Source: Pelosinus sp.
Lineage (GTDB): Bacteria > Bacillota > Negativicutes > Propionisporales > Propionisporaceae
Length of the DNA stretch: 51,355 bases
Assembly: GCA_021372375.1 (NCBI GenBank)
Contig: JAJFUN010000010.1
Location: 1 to 51,355, forward strand
Direction of reading: 5' to 3'
The notes under the pieces were generated by a model. That model worked only from the letters and a program-made list of their open reading frames with translations. It was not told the DNA's origin and did no database searches. The translations under genes and the position numbers were made by a program. This document shows, piece after piece, positions 42,088 to 49,417 of this stretch (the first letter of the stretch is position 1; each line of letters starts with the position of its first letter).

Positions 42088-42522
42088 TTATTCTTCGTCG
42101 CGAATAATATTAGAATTCTGGCACATAGGGCAAGGTAGGTCGTGGCAGCATTGTCCGGTGCCGTGAGGTAAAGTCCATTTATGACCGCAAGTTTGACAAG
42201 TAAAGTGACGTAATCCAGTTTGACAGTGGTGAACAATACGAAAATTGCCCCCGTCAATGCGGAGGGCATTTCCCTGCCATAATGCGGCTGCAATCTTTTG
42301 ATGCGCTGTATTGACAATTCTGTGGAAGGTAGGGCGGGATACTTCCATACGTTCGGCTGCAGCGCCCTGATCCAAATTTTCGATATCTGCTAGACGAATA
42401 GCTTCCATTTCTTCAATGGTCAAAGTGGTTTCCTCAAGAGTCCGTAAAGGAATTCCCGCAGGTTTGTAATGTGTAATTGGCGGCAGTTGTTCAACTCGAC
42501 GTTCTTTGTGTGGACGACCCAT
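42088..42522 (-). CDS. DUF134 helix-turn-helix protein with zinc ribbon
   Basis: Second DUF134 protein, 144 residues. DNA-binding part: LTIEEMEAIRLADIENLDQGAAAERMEVSRPTFHRIVNTAHQKIA, about residues 34-78. The C-terminal third is a zinc ribbon, HFTCQTCGHKW..CCHDLPCPMC, a diverged relative of the module on the DUF134/Mrp pair upstream, but without the His-rich end. Start after AAAGGAGCACC. A 20-bp dyad begins 16 bases before the start. It could regulate itself and the adjacent MBL and codY genes that carry the same dyad (inference). Confidence 0.85.
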   Translation of the reverse strand: MGRPHKERRVEQLPPITHYKPAGIPLRTLEETTLTIEEMEAIRLADIENLDQGAAAERMEVSRPTFHRIVNTAHQKIAAALWQGNALRIDGGNFRIVHHCQTGLRHFTCQTCGHKWTLPHGTGQCCHDLPCPMCQNSNIIRDEE

Positions 42523-42537
42523 GGTGCTCCTTTCGAA

Positions 42538-42557
42538 TTATGAGATATATTTCATAA
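42538..42557. promoter_or_regulatory. 20-bp dyad, site 2 (upstream of DUF134 gene)
   Basis: TTATGAGATATATTTCATAA, one position away from the perfect palindrome TTATGAAATATATTTCATAA. Confidence 0.7.
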
Positions 42558-42635
42558 TTAATACATAGTATCAAAAAGTGGTTGACAAGAAAGAAGGCGA
42601 ATTCTACAGCGAAGGGGATTGATGCCTATACAAAT

Positions 42636-43406
42636 TTATAATTTTTTTAGTTCTGTTAATAGACGATCATTTAGTATTTTGATAAAAGTCCCTTTCATAC
42701 CTAGCGATTTAGATTCAATCACGCCGGCACTCTCAAATTTGCGCAGCGCGTTCACAATTACCGAGCGGGTAATACCTACATTATCAGCGATTTTGCTTGC
42801 TATCAGCAATCCTTCGTCACCGTCTAATTCATTGAGAATGTGTGTTGCAGCTTCAAGCTCAGAATAAGAAAGTGTGCCTAGCGCAATTTCTACAGCGGCC
42901 TTTTTACGGGCTTCTTCTTCAATTTTCTCGCTGCGGTCACGCAAAAGTTTCATACCGACAACTGTTGCGGCATATTCAGCTAAAATAAGATCATCAGCAT
43001 TAAATTCAGTATGGAACTTAGCGACAATCAATGTACCGATACGTTCGCCTACACCGTATATAGGTACAACAGTAGTAAACTTATCTTCAAACAGACAAGG
43101 CTCACCTTTGCTAAACGCGCATAAGCCGTTTTTGAGGGTTAAGTTTGGTGATGTATCTTGGATCCTGAGCAGCCACTCAACATAATATTCCGGGAATAAG
43201 CCGGGGAGCAGCACTTTATCACGCATTAGATGGCATTCAAAATTATCTAAACAAGCATACCCTAGTAGGTTGCCTTTTTTGGTAATGATATATACATTGG
43301 ATGCCATTATGGCGCTAAGTAAATTGGAAATTTCCATATATTCTACTTTTTCAGATTTTTGCAGTAATCTATTGATTCTACGAGTGCGTTCTAACAGGGA
43401 AAGCAT
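42636..43406 (-). CDS. codY: GTP-sensing global regulator CodY
   Basis: DNA-binding repressor of 256 residues, full length for the family. An N-terminal GAF domain (residues 1-155) senses branched-chain amino acids; the linker contains EEEARKKAAVEIALGTLSYSELEA; the winged helix carries ASKIADNVGITRSVIVNALRKFESAGVIESKSLG, about residues 203-236, with KGTFIKILN after it. It represses biosynthetic and stationary-phase genes when GTP and isoleucine are abundant; ilvBN in this window would be a natural target, though I see no CodY box there. It is not in the usual xerC/hslVU setting. Start after AAAGGCAGGATAATTAAT. A 20-bp dyad lies 26 bases upstream. Confidence 0.95.
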   Translation of the reverse strand: MLSLLERTRRINRLLQKSEKVEYMEISNLLSAIMASNVYIITKKGNLLGYACLDNFECHLMRDKVLLPGLFPEYYVEWLLRIQDTSPNLTLKNGLCAFSKGEPCLFEDKFTTVVPIYGVGERIGTLIVAKFHTEFNADDLILAEYAATVVGMKLLRDRSEKIEEEARKKAAVEIALGTLSYSELEAATHILNELDGDEGLLIASKIADNVGITRSVIVNALRKFESAGVIESKSLGMKGTFIKILNDRLLTELKKL

Positions 43407-43431
43407 ATTAATTATCCTGCCTTTCTTAATA

Positions 43432-43451
43432 TTATGAACTATATTTCACAA
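43432..43451. promoter_or_regulatory. 20-bp dyad, site 3 (upstream of codY)
   Basis: TTATGAACTATATTTCACAA; same 7-6-7 pattern as sites 1 and 2, with one C in place of T in the right arm. Confidence 0.65.
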
Positions 43452-43631
43452 TAAATATACGATATAATGCTAACAATGTCAAGATGTGGATTGTATTGCT
43501 GATACGGAAACAATCATTAGCGGGTAATATTGGTGAGCTGCAGCAAGGATCAGAGCACCTGGTTTAAAGCCAAGTGTCAATAATTGCAGGAGTCAAATGT
43601 GAGTTTTTCTTGTTCTAGGATTATTAATCTT

Positions 43632-43745
43632 TTAATCCCAGGCGATTATTGCGCCAATAGCCAGCGAAATAGCACCTAAGGGAAAAAAATAGCTGGCTAT
43701 CTGGCGTAGTTTCGCGAATATAATAGTAAATAAGCCCGCCTTCAT
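43632..43745 (-). CDS. Possible 37-residue membrane peptide or gene remnant
   Basis: Within the 450-base gap 43452-43860 one frame gives MKAGLFTIIFAKLRQIASYF followed by PLGAISLAIGAIIAWD, with one clear membrane segment. No ribosome binding site is visible and the start lies inside the asr-side terminator hairpin. Another frame across the same DNA (NEGGLIYYYIRE) also looks protein-like, so this may be a broken gene. I see nothing else in the gap. Confidence 0.25.
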   Translation of the reverse strand: MKAGLFTIIFAKLRQIASYFFPLGAISLAIGAIIAWD

Positions 43746-43767
43746 TTGTGAATTGACGGGCTTATTT
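43728..43767 (-). terminator. Terminator of the siroheme reductase gene
   Basis: AAATAAGCCCG pairs perfectly with CGGGCTTATTT around an 18-base loop, with a TATTTACTATT tail on the minus strand, about 95 bases after the stop. Confidence 0.7.
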
Positions 43768-43860
43768 AAGTTTGGAGAAGCTGCTCATTCGTAATATAAA
43801 TTCATCACTGACAACGTCTATGCTAAATTGTATAGATTGTGAATAAAACAGGCTTATGTA

Positions 43861-44814
43861 TTAGCAGGTAGCTCCACCAGTTGAAAGCAACTCAGCGTCC
43901 AAAATCTCTTTTTTTCTGGCGAGGATTTCATCAGATACTATTTGGGCTTCCACAAATGAAAAGCTAAGTCTTTCTATGGTTTGTGCAAAACGTTCACCGG
44001 TTTTACCTTGTTCCCGATAAAAAAGAATAGCCTTTTCTATTGTCGCAAACGCATCTTCTTTAGTTGCGAAAATTTTATGCAAAGCAATGCCATGCGCTAC
44101 TTGTTTACCCCATCTTCCGCCAATATATACCTTATAGCCTTGGTTTCCGCTGGGAATAGCATCAAAAGGGCATTTTCTTACACAACGACCGCAATTGTTA
44201 CATTTGGCAGCATCAATTTTCAAAATACCGTCTACGACTGTTGCGGCGTTAACCGGGCAATTTTCTGCGACGACACACTTTTTGCAGCCGTTACAGCTAT
44301 CTTCATCAAAGCACGGAGTCATTTGACCAATAATGCCGATATCATTTAAGTCTGGTTTTACGCAGTTATTCGGACAACCGCCTACGGCAATTTTTAATTT
44401 ATGCGGCAATTTCACGCTGGCGTAGCCATTATAGAATTTTTCGTGAATTTCTTTTGCTAAACTAAACGTATCAATAAGACCGTATTGACAGGTGGTACCC
44501 TTGCAAGATACTACCGGGCGTACTTTAGAGCCTGTGCCGCCAGTAACCAATCCTTCTCGGGCAATATACGAACGAAAGTCCTCAATCTTGTCATAAGGAA
44601 TACCCTGACATTCTACAGTAAGCCTTGTGGTAAAGGTGATGTTGCCGTTGCCATATAGCTCAGCTGCTTCGATAATGCATTTTGCCTGCGCGGCAGTAAT
44701 AACGCCATTTACGGTGATCACCCGCCCGGAAAAATTGTCAGTTCCTTTATTGCTTAAAAACCCCAGTGCCTTTACTTTTTTTTCATCTTCCATACTGATT
44801 GTTAATGCAGCCAT
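43861..44814 (-). CDS. Small siroheme sulfite/nitrite reductase-like protein with ferredoxin insert (AsrC-like)
   Basis: Protein of 317 residues. The siroheme/4Fe-4S ligands are C104-x4-C109 (SCKGTTCQYG) and C147-x3-C151 (GGCPNNC). An inserted 2[4Fe-4S] ferredoxin domain follows: C174-x2-C177-x2-C180 and C186, then C205-x2-C208-x2-C211-x3-C215. This layout matches anaerobic sulfite reductase subunit C and small assimilatory-type siroheme enzymes. asrA and asrB are not beside it, so the electron donor is unknown and its substrate (sulfite or nitrite) open. Start after ATAGGAGGTATATAA. A dyad lies about 70 bases upstream. Confidence 0.85.
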   Translation of the reverse strand: MAALTISMEDEKKVKALGFLSNKGTDNFSGRVITVNGVITAAQAKCIIEAAELYGNGNITFTTRLTVECQGIPYDKIEDFRSYIAREGLVTGGTGSKVRPVVSCKGTTCQYGLIDTFSLAKEIHEKFYNGYASVKLPHKLKIAVGGCPNNCVKPDLNDIGIIGQMTPCFDEDSCNGCKKCVVAENCPVNAATVVDGILKIDAAKCNNCGRCVRKCPFDAIPSGNQGYKVYIGGRWGKQVAHGIALHKIFATKEDAFATIEKAILFYREQGKTGERFAQTIERLSFSFVEAQIVSDEILARKKEILDAELLSTGGATC

Positions 44815-44884
44815 TTATATACCTCCTATTTAGTTATTTTTTTAAATACTGTTCCGTCTTCTAATACTAGGGCTTTTGAATAGA

Positions 44885-44914
44885 ATGCACACTGTTATTA
44901 TATTACGTGTGCAT
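44885..44914. promoter_or_regulatory. Dyad upstream of the siroheme reductase gene
   Basis: ATGCACAC and GTGTGCAT are perfect inverted arms 14 bases apart. The position before the reductase gene suggests an operator; the regulator is unknown. It differs from the other dyads in this window. Confidence 0.5.
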
Positions 44915-45105
44915 AGATATTTAAAATGTTATTATTTTATAATAATCATAGGTAAAACTTATCGAAAAAGGCCTGCCGCGCATTAACAATATAACATTAT
45001 TGCTGGCAACGTCCGTTTTTTGACTAAAAATAAGCTGTTCCATTTTCCTGGGGGATATGATTGTTATTCCCGAAGACGTTAAGAAATCATCTAGAACAGA
45101 AGGAC

Positions 45106-45146
45106 AATGCGTACGACTGTGTTAGCAGATCATACGCATTGTTTTA
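45106..45146 (+). terminator. Orphan terminator-like hairpin
   Basis: AATGCGTACGA can pair with TCATACGCATT, followed by GTTTTATTTTTC. The only plus-strand frame before it is a 22-codon frame at about 45057-45125 after GGGGGAT, too short to call. A small RNA ending here is conceivable. The remaining part of 44915-45250 shows nothing else. Confidence 0.45.
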
Positions 45147-45250
45147 TTTTTCAATCGAGCGATTCTTTGTTATACTTTTATTGAAATATAATGTGCCAGC
45201 AAAAACATAAGTTTTAATTTAAAAAGCAGAAGACAAAGGACGGTGGTATT

Positions 45251-45601
45251 GTGAGAATGTCAGAAGCAGATTTTGTGCAGCTGCAGCAAAGTCGCATAGG
45301 GAAAGCGGCCAAGCACAAGGGTCCTACGGAAATAGAAATACAAAATGCTATCAGGGAACATCTTCGCTGGCATGGCTGGTTTATTATTCGCCACCAGCAG
45401 ACACTTGGCAGCCAGAAGGGCTTGAGTGATTTGACGGCAATTAAGGATGGTCGTACTGTATACATTGAGGTTAAAACTGCAAGAGGGGGGCAGTCGGAAG
45501 CGCAGCGGCAGTTTCAGGCTGATATTGAGGAACACGGTGGTTTATACGTGCTAGCTAGAGGCGTTGAGGATGTTGAGTTTTTATGTGAGAAAAAGGATTA
45601 A
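45251..45601 (+). CDS. VRR-NUC domain nuclease
   Basis: Stand-alone nuclease domain of the PD-(D/E)xK fold, 116 residues. Catalytic residues: the helix PTEIEIQNAI (Glu27 region), KGLSDLTAI (Asp60) and VYIEVKTARGG (Glu73-x-Lys75), then the QSEAQRQF helix. Such single-domain VRR-NUC proteins are common in phages, where they act in replication or resolve junctions; here no phage gene is nearby. GTG start after AAAGGACGGTGGTATT. Monocistronic. Confidence 0.85.
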   Translation: MRMSEADFVQLQQSRIGKAAKHKGPTEIEIQNAIREHLRWHGWFIIRHQQTLGSQKGLSDLTAIKDGRTVYIEVKTARGGQSEAQRQFQADIEEHGGLYVLARGVEDVEFLCEKKD

Positions 45602-45625
45602 GCTGCATACAAATAAAAATGGTAG

Positions 45626-45644
45626 AATTATTTTCAAAATAATT
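45626..45644. promoter_or_regulatory. AT-rich palindrome before the ctp gene
   Basis: AATTATTTT-C-AAAATAATT is a perfect 19-bp palindrome 141 bases upstream of the protease gene. It is only loosely similar to a CodY box (AATTTTCWGAAAATT). Confidence 0.3.
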
Positions 45645-45784
45645 GGTCATTACTATTGGAATGGTGTCTTGGGGAAGGAATGTAATTTCTTTCGCTTTTA
45701 GATTAGAGGAAAGCCAGTTTTTCTGCCGAATTAGATTAATGTTTTTATAAAATACACATTTGACTCAGTTTGGAGGAATGGTGA

Positions 45785-47086
45785 ATGAAAGTACGTACAA
45801 TGAGATGCATTACTATAGGCATACTAGCAATCATAGTATCAATCAGCGGCAGTTTGTCTGCAGGGGTGGGTCTAGAGCTAAATAGCCTGAGTGTATATGC
45901 AGCCGAGGTAAGTGATGAGCAGGAAGCAGTACAGTCTGAACAGGCGGATACATCGGCCGAGGATAAACTGGCGGAAATAACCAAAATGGTCGCCAATAAA
46001 AGAATTAATCGCTATATAGAGCAAATGGATGCCGACGAGCTGCAGAAAACGATGGAAATGTTTGAAGTAATGGAACTTATAAAATATGCCCATATCAATG
46101 ATGTTTCTGAGTCGACAATGCTTTCCGGGGCAATAAAGGGCGAAGTTGAAGCGCTTGGCGATCCTTATTCTGCTTATATGGATGCCAAGACCTATAAAAA
46201 TTGGATGCTTAGCTTAGGCGGCTCATTTAGTGGTGTAGGGCTTACTTTGGAGCTTAAGGATAAGGTTTTGTGTGTGGTAGCACCGATTGAAGGAACGCCG
46301 GGTGAAAAGGCGGGTATTATCAGTGGCGACCAAATTATTAAAATTAATGGACAAGAAACGAAAAATATGACAGTGGAAGAGGCTGTCAGTAAAATCCGCG
46401 GTCCCAAAGATACCGAAGTAGTATTGACGGTGAAGCGCGGTGAAAAAGTGCAGGATTATACGTTGGTGCGGACGACAATTCAATTGAAAACAGTTAGTGG
46501 AAAAATGCTTGATCATCATATCGGTTATTTGCAGATTGCCATGTTTAACGGCGAAACGGCAGGCCAATTTGCACAAAAATTCAATGAAATGGAAAAACAA
46601 GGTATGCGCGGTTTACTGTTAGATTTGCGCAACAATCCGGGTGGTTTGTTAAATGCCAGTGTTGAAATAGCCAAATTTTTGGTTCCTAAGGGACCGGTTG
46701 TTTCGGTGATAAATAAAAACGAGAAAAAAGTAACATATACTTCTGATTTGCCAGCAGTAAAATATCCGCTTGTTGTGCTTGTTAACGGCGGCAGTGCCAG
46801 TGCTTCTGAAATTCTTGCCGGGGCAGTACAAGATACCAGTGCCGGAACTTTGCTTGGGACCAAAACCTTTGGTAAAGGAACGGTGCAGCAGATTTTCCCG
46901 CTTGCTGACGGTGCTGCTGTAAAACTAACAATTGCCAAGTATTATACACCTAAAGATCGTTTTATCCATGGGGTAGGTATTCAGCCAGATATTATTATTG
47001 AGAATCCTAAACCTGAAAAAGGAAAAAAAGTAAATGATTTACAGAAAGATAAAGCGTTAGAAGTGCTTAAGGAAAAAGTGAAGTGA
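45785..47086 (+). CDS. ctpA: C-terminal processing peptidase (S41 family, CtpA-like)
   Basis: Exported serine protease of 433 residues. N-terminal signal/anchor (residues 8-27), an acidic linker, PDZ domain (about 140-225, with GGSFSGVGL and GTPGEKAGIISGDQIIKING), then the S41 protease: LLLDLRNNPGG (280-287), the nucleophile region NGGSASASE (334-342) and the general-base lysine in FGKGTVQ (Lys364). It trims or degrades envelope proteins; in spore formers relatives act in sigma-K signalling. Start after GGAGGAATGGTGA. Ends in a terminator shared with the convergent GGDEF gene. Confidence 0.93.
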   Translation: MKVRTMRCITIGILAIIVSISGSLSAGVGLELNSLSVYAAEVSDEQEAVQSEQADTSAEDKLAEITKMVANKRINRYIEQMDADELQKTMEMFEVMELIKYAHINDVSESTMLSGAIKGEVEALGDPYSAYMDAKTYKNWMLSLGGSFSGVGLTLELKDKVLCVVAPIEGTPGEKAGIISGDQIIKINGQETKNMTVEEAVSKIRGPKDTEVVLTVKRGEKVQDYTLVRTTIQLKTVSGKMLDHHIGYLQIAMFNGETAGQFAQKFNEMEKQGMRGLLLDLRNNPGGLLNASVEIAKFLVPKGPVVSVINKNEKKVTYTSDLPAVKYPLVVLVNGGSASASEILAGAVQDTSAGTLLGTKTFGKGTVQQIFPLADGAAVKLTIAKYYTPKDRFIHGVGIQPDIIIENPKPEKGKKVNDLQKDKALEVLKEKVK

Positions 47087-47089
47087 TCG

Positions 47090-47131
47090 TAAAAGAAGGC
47101 CCTCGCTGCTGCGAGGGTCTTCTTTTACGAC
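47090..47131. terminator. Bidirectional terminator between ctpA and the GGDEF/HD-GYP gene
   Basis: GTAAAAGAAGGCCCTCGC pairs with GCGAGGGTCTTCTTTTAC around TGCT. A- and T-rich arms serve both convergent genes; it includes the stop of the minus-strand gene. Confidence 0.88.
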
Positions 47132-49020
47132 TGTTCAATGATTTTACAAAACTTTTCTACCAGTGCCGGATCAAATTGTGTTCCGGCACTGCGTTTTAAT
47201 TCAGCAACAGCGTCAGCTTGCGGCATGGCCTTACGATAAGGACGATCATTAGTCATGGCATCATAGGCATCGGCAATTGCCAGAATGCGGCATTCGAGTG
47301 GTATGTCTTCGCCGGATAACCCCAGCGGATAGCCGGCGCCATTCCACCATTCATGGTGCTGCAGTATAAAGTTGGCAATTGGTAGCAAGTCTGCTGTCGA
47401 AAGGGCAATGCGATAGCCGATATCGGAATGCCTTCTCATTTCCTGAACCTCTTCGGCGGTAAGCTTATCTGGCTTTAATAAGATTCTATCAGGAATTCCT
47501 ACTTTGCCGATATCGTGAAACTGGGCTAATAATCGCAAATCAACCAAGCGAAATTCCGGTAAATGAGCGGCTTTGCCTAAGGCAGTTACCATATCATGCA
47601 GTCTATTAGCATGGCCTTCTGTGATAAAATCACGCGCTTCCAGTAATTTTAGAATAGTTCCGACAATGGCACTGCGCGTACTTTTTCGTTGATAGAGCTT
47701 TTCCCGATACATATAATTATCAGCTTTTTTGTATAAATCTTCTATCGAAGCACAAGAATCAGCTGAGGATGTATAGCCGATGGACAAACTTAAAGGGACG
47801 CCTGGGTTTTCATTATTATAAATACTTATTTTCTTGAGGATATTTTCCTTGGCAGTTTTTAGTTGGGCGGGAGTGGCATTTTTTACTAGTACCGCAAATT
47901 CGTCACCGCCAATTCTGGCGATAATGTCATTTTTACTAAAGCAATCTTTAAGTATGCGTGCTATCTGCCTTAAAACCTGATCACCCTTTTCGTGTCCTAG
48001 CGTATCATTTATCATTTTTAAGCCATCAAGATCGCAGATAATTAAACCAATGCTGCTGCTTTTGTTTTCTGGCTTAGAAATGGCTTCTTCAAAAATGGCG
48101 CGATTATATAAGCCTGTTAGTGCATCGTGAAAGCTTACGTATTTTAGTTGGTTTCTTCTTTCTAGCGAACATAGTAAAAACCATACTAAGGCGCTAGTCG
48201 CCAAGGCAAAAAGACTGCCGATAAATACTATCCAGTAAATAAGTGAGGTTGGCTTATTCCAGCCTTCTTTAGGTACAGCTGCTAATTGCCAATATCCGTT
48301 TGCTGCTTTTATATCTACAATGACCGGATTAGCATTAAATACGTCAGCGTCACCCCAAAACACTGCGCCTTGGTAGCCGAGGTTGTCTCGTGCACGGATT
48401 GCCAGCTTCAGATTGGGCTTATCATACAGGCCGGCTTCCTCAAATAAGTCATGCTGCATTAATACAAGACTTGTTTGCCCCCAGTAAACTGGTGTATTAG
48501 TATCTTTTGGTATCCAATAGATGGGACTGCGATGGATGATACCTACGCCGCCTTGCGCTAATTCCACTGGTTCGGTTAAAAGGCTTTGTCCTGTGGCGAC
48601 GACTTCTTCTAGAGCCTGTTGCTGCGCCGGTATACGGGAAAGATCCACACCAATCGCCTTTTCATTACCGCTTAGGGGATATACATGTGTAATGATATTG
48701 TTTTGAATTAAGGTTATATTTCTTATTGCCAGAAGCTGAGGCATAAACTGTTTGCCAAAGTCGTCTAATTCCTGCTGCGTTATCTTATGTGAAGGATTTA
48801 TGGACAGTTCAGTCAAGATAAAGGCGTTGATTCCTTTTTCCAGAAACAGCTTTGAATTTATGCCGCCTTCTAGTTTTGCTTCCATTGTAAACAGCTGGCC
48901 TTGCAGCTCGGCGCGAAGTTTATCGTTCTGCTGCGTGGTTACGATGGAGAGCATAATATATGTTGCAATAAGTATTAAGGCACAAGTCAAGGTGGCTAAA
49001 TACCCCTTTTTTCTCCCCAA
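47125..49020 (-). CDS. Membrane sensor with CHASE-like, GGDEF and HD-GYP domains
   Basis: Dual c-di-GMP protein of 631 residues. Membrane segments at about 9-27 and 260-284 enclose a CHASE-like extracellular sensor (GINSKLFLEKGINAF, HVYPLSGNEKAIGVD). The GGDEF domain has an intact RIGGDEFAVL (371-375), so synthesis is plausible; the I-site position five residues before reads SKND instead of RxxD, so product inhibition is probably lost. The HD-GYP domain is complete: FHDIGKVGIPD (HD 502-503), HHEWWNGAGYP (GYP 563-565), ADAYDAMTNDRPYR. It could both make and degrade c-di-GMP. Start is TTG after GGCGGTGATGAGTT. Monocistronic. Confidence 0.92.
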   Translation of the reverse strand: MGRKKGYLATLTCALILIATYIMLSIVTTQQNDKLRAELQGQLFTMEAKLEGGINSKLFLEKGINAFILTELSINPSHKITQQELDDFGKQFMPQLLAIRNITLIQNNIITHVYPLSGNEKAIGVDLSRIPAQQQALEEVVATGQSLLTEPVELAQGGVGIIHRSPIYWIPKDTNTPVYWGQTSLVLMQHDLFEEAGLYDKPNLKLAIRARDNLGYQGAVFWGDADVFNANPVIVDIKAANGYWQLAAVPKEGWNKPTSLIYWIVFIGSLFALATSALVWFLLCSLERRNQLKYVSFHDALTGLYNRAIFEEAISKPENKSSSIGLIICDLDGLKMINDTLGHEKGDQVLRQIARILKDCFSKNDIIARIGGDEFAVLVKNATPAQLKTAKENILKKISIYNNENPGVPLSLSIGYTSSADSCASIEDLYKKADNYMYREKLYQRKSTRSAIVGTILKLLEARDFITEGHANRLHDMVTALGKAAHLPEFRLVDLRLLAQFHDIGKVGIPDRILLKPDKLTAEEVQEMRRHSDIGYRIALSTADLLPIANFILQHHEWWNGAGYPLGLSGEDIPLECRILAIADAYDAMTNDRPYRKAMPQADAVAELKRSAGTQFDPALVEKFCKIIEQS

Positions 49021-49134
49021 AACTCATCACCGCCTATTGATAATATTTAAATATACCATTACTTTGTCAGCTAATTTGACATAAACTATTTTGAGTATAA
49101 CACACGGTGTCATAAAATGATATATCCATGGACA

Positions 49135-49212
49135 GTAACAGAGTTCAGCAGGTATAAACTGTTACTTATATGTAAAAAGGATGTAACTTGTAATTGAAAT
49201 AGGTAACAGTTT
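49135..49212 (+). promoter_or_regulatory. Upstream activator site for the sigma-54 promoter
   Basis: AAACTGTTAC (49156-49165) and GTAACAGTTT (49203-49212) are perfect 10-base inverted arms; a further GTAACAG lies at 49135-49141. They sit 80-160 bases before a -24/-12 promoter, the normal place for enhancer-binding-protein sites. Confidence 0.65.
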
Positions 49213-49292
49213 TTTTACACGTATACACATTTGCTAAATTTGCAATGCCAGCGTAAGTCCTGGTATGACTAGAGTTTAATAATATTATGCAA

Positions 49293-49309
49293 TTGGCATG
49301 ATATTTGCA
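49293..49309 (+). promoter_or_regulatory. Sigma-54 (-24/-12) promoter
   Basis: TTGGCATGATATTTGCA has the invariant GG (49295-49296) and GC (49307-49308) ten bases apart, matching TGGCAy-N5-TTGCw. It lies 109 bases before the molybdopterin-binding protein gene. The rest of 49021-49417 is AT-rich leader. Confidence 0.8.
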
Positions 49310-49417
49310 ATAATATAAAAACGAAATAAGCTTGCAGATTTTCATTGCGGCCAGATTTTTGGTAGGCTTTAAAAAAATAAAAAGACACATACTTATAAAG
49401 GGAGTTGATTTGATGCA

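Noticed and set aside
42050..43454. The 20-bp dyad as a CRP/FNR or Rex site
   Set aside because: Arms resemble TTGTGA/TCACAA, but the spacing between them is two bases longer than in CRP (N6) or Rex, so a different regulator is more likely.
45251..45601. Prophage remnant around the VRR-NUC nuclease
   Set aside because: No integrase, structural, replication or lysis gene nearby, and no attachment repeats. A single nuclease domain is not enough.
48920..49134. c-di-GMP riboswitch near the GGDEF/HD-GYP gene
   Set aside because: No GEMM-type conserved core (CACGCAAAGC, GGTAGCC) could be found on either strand.
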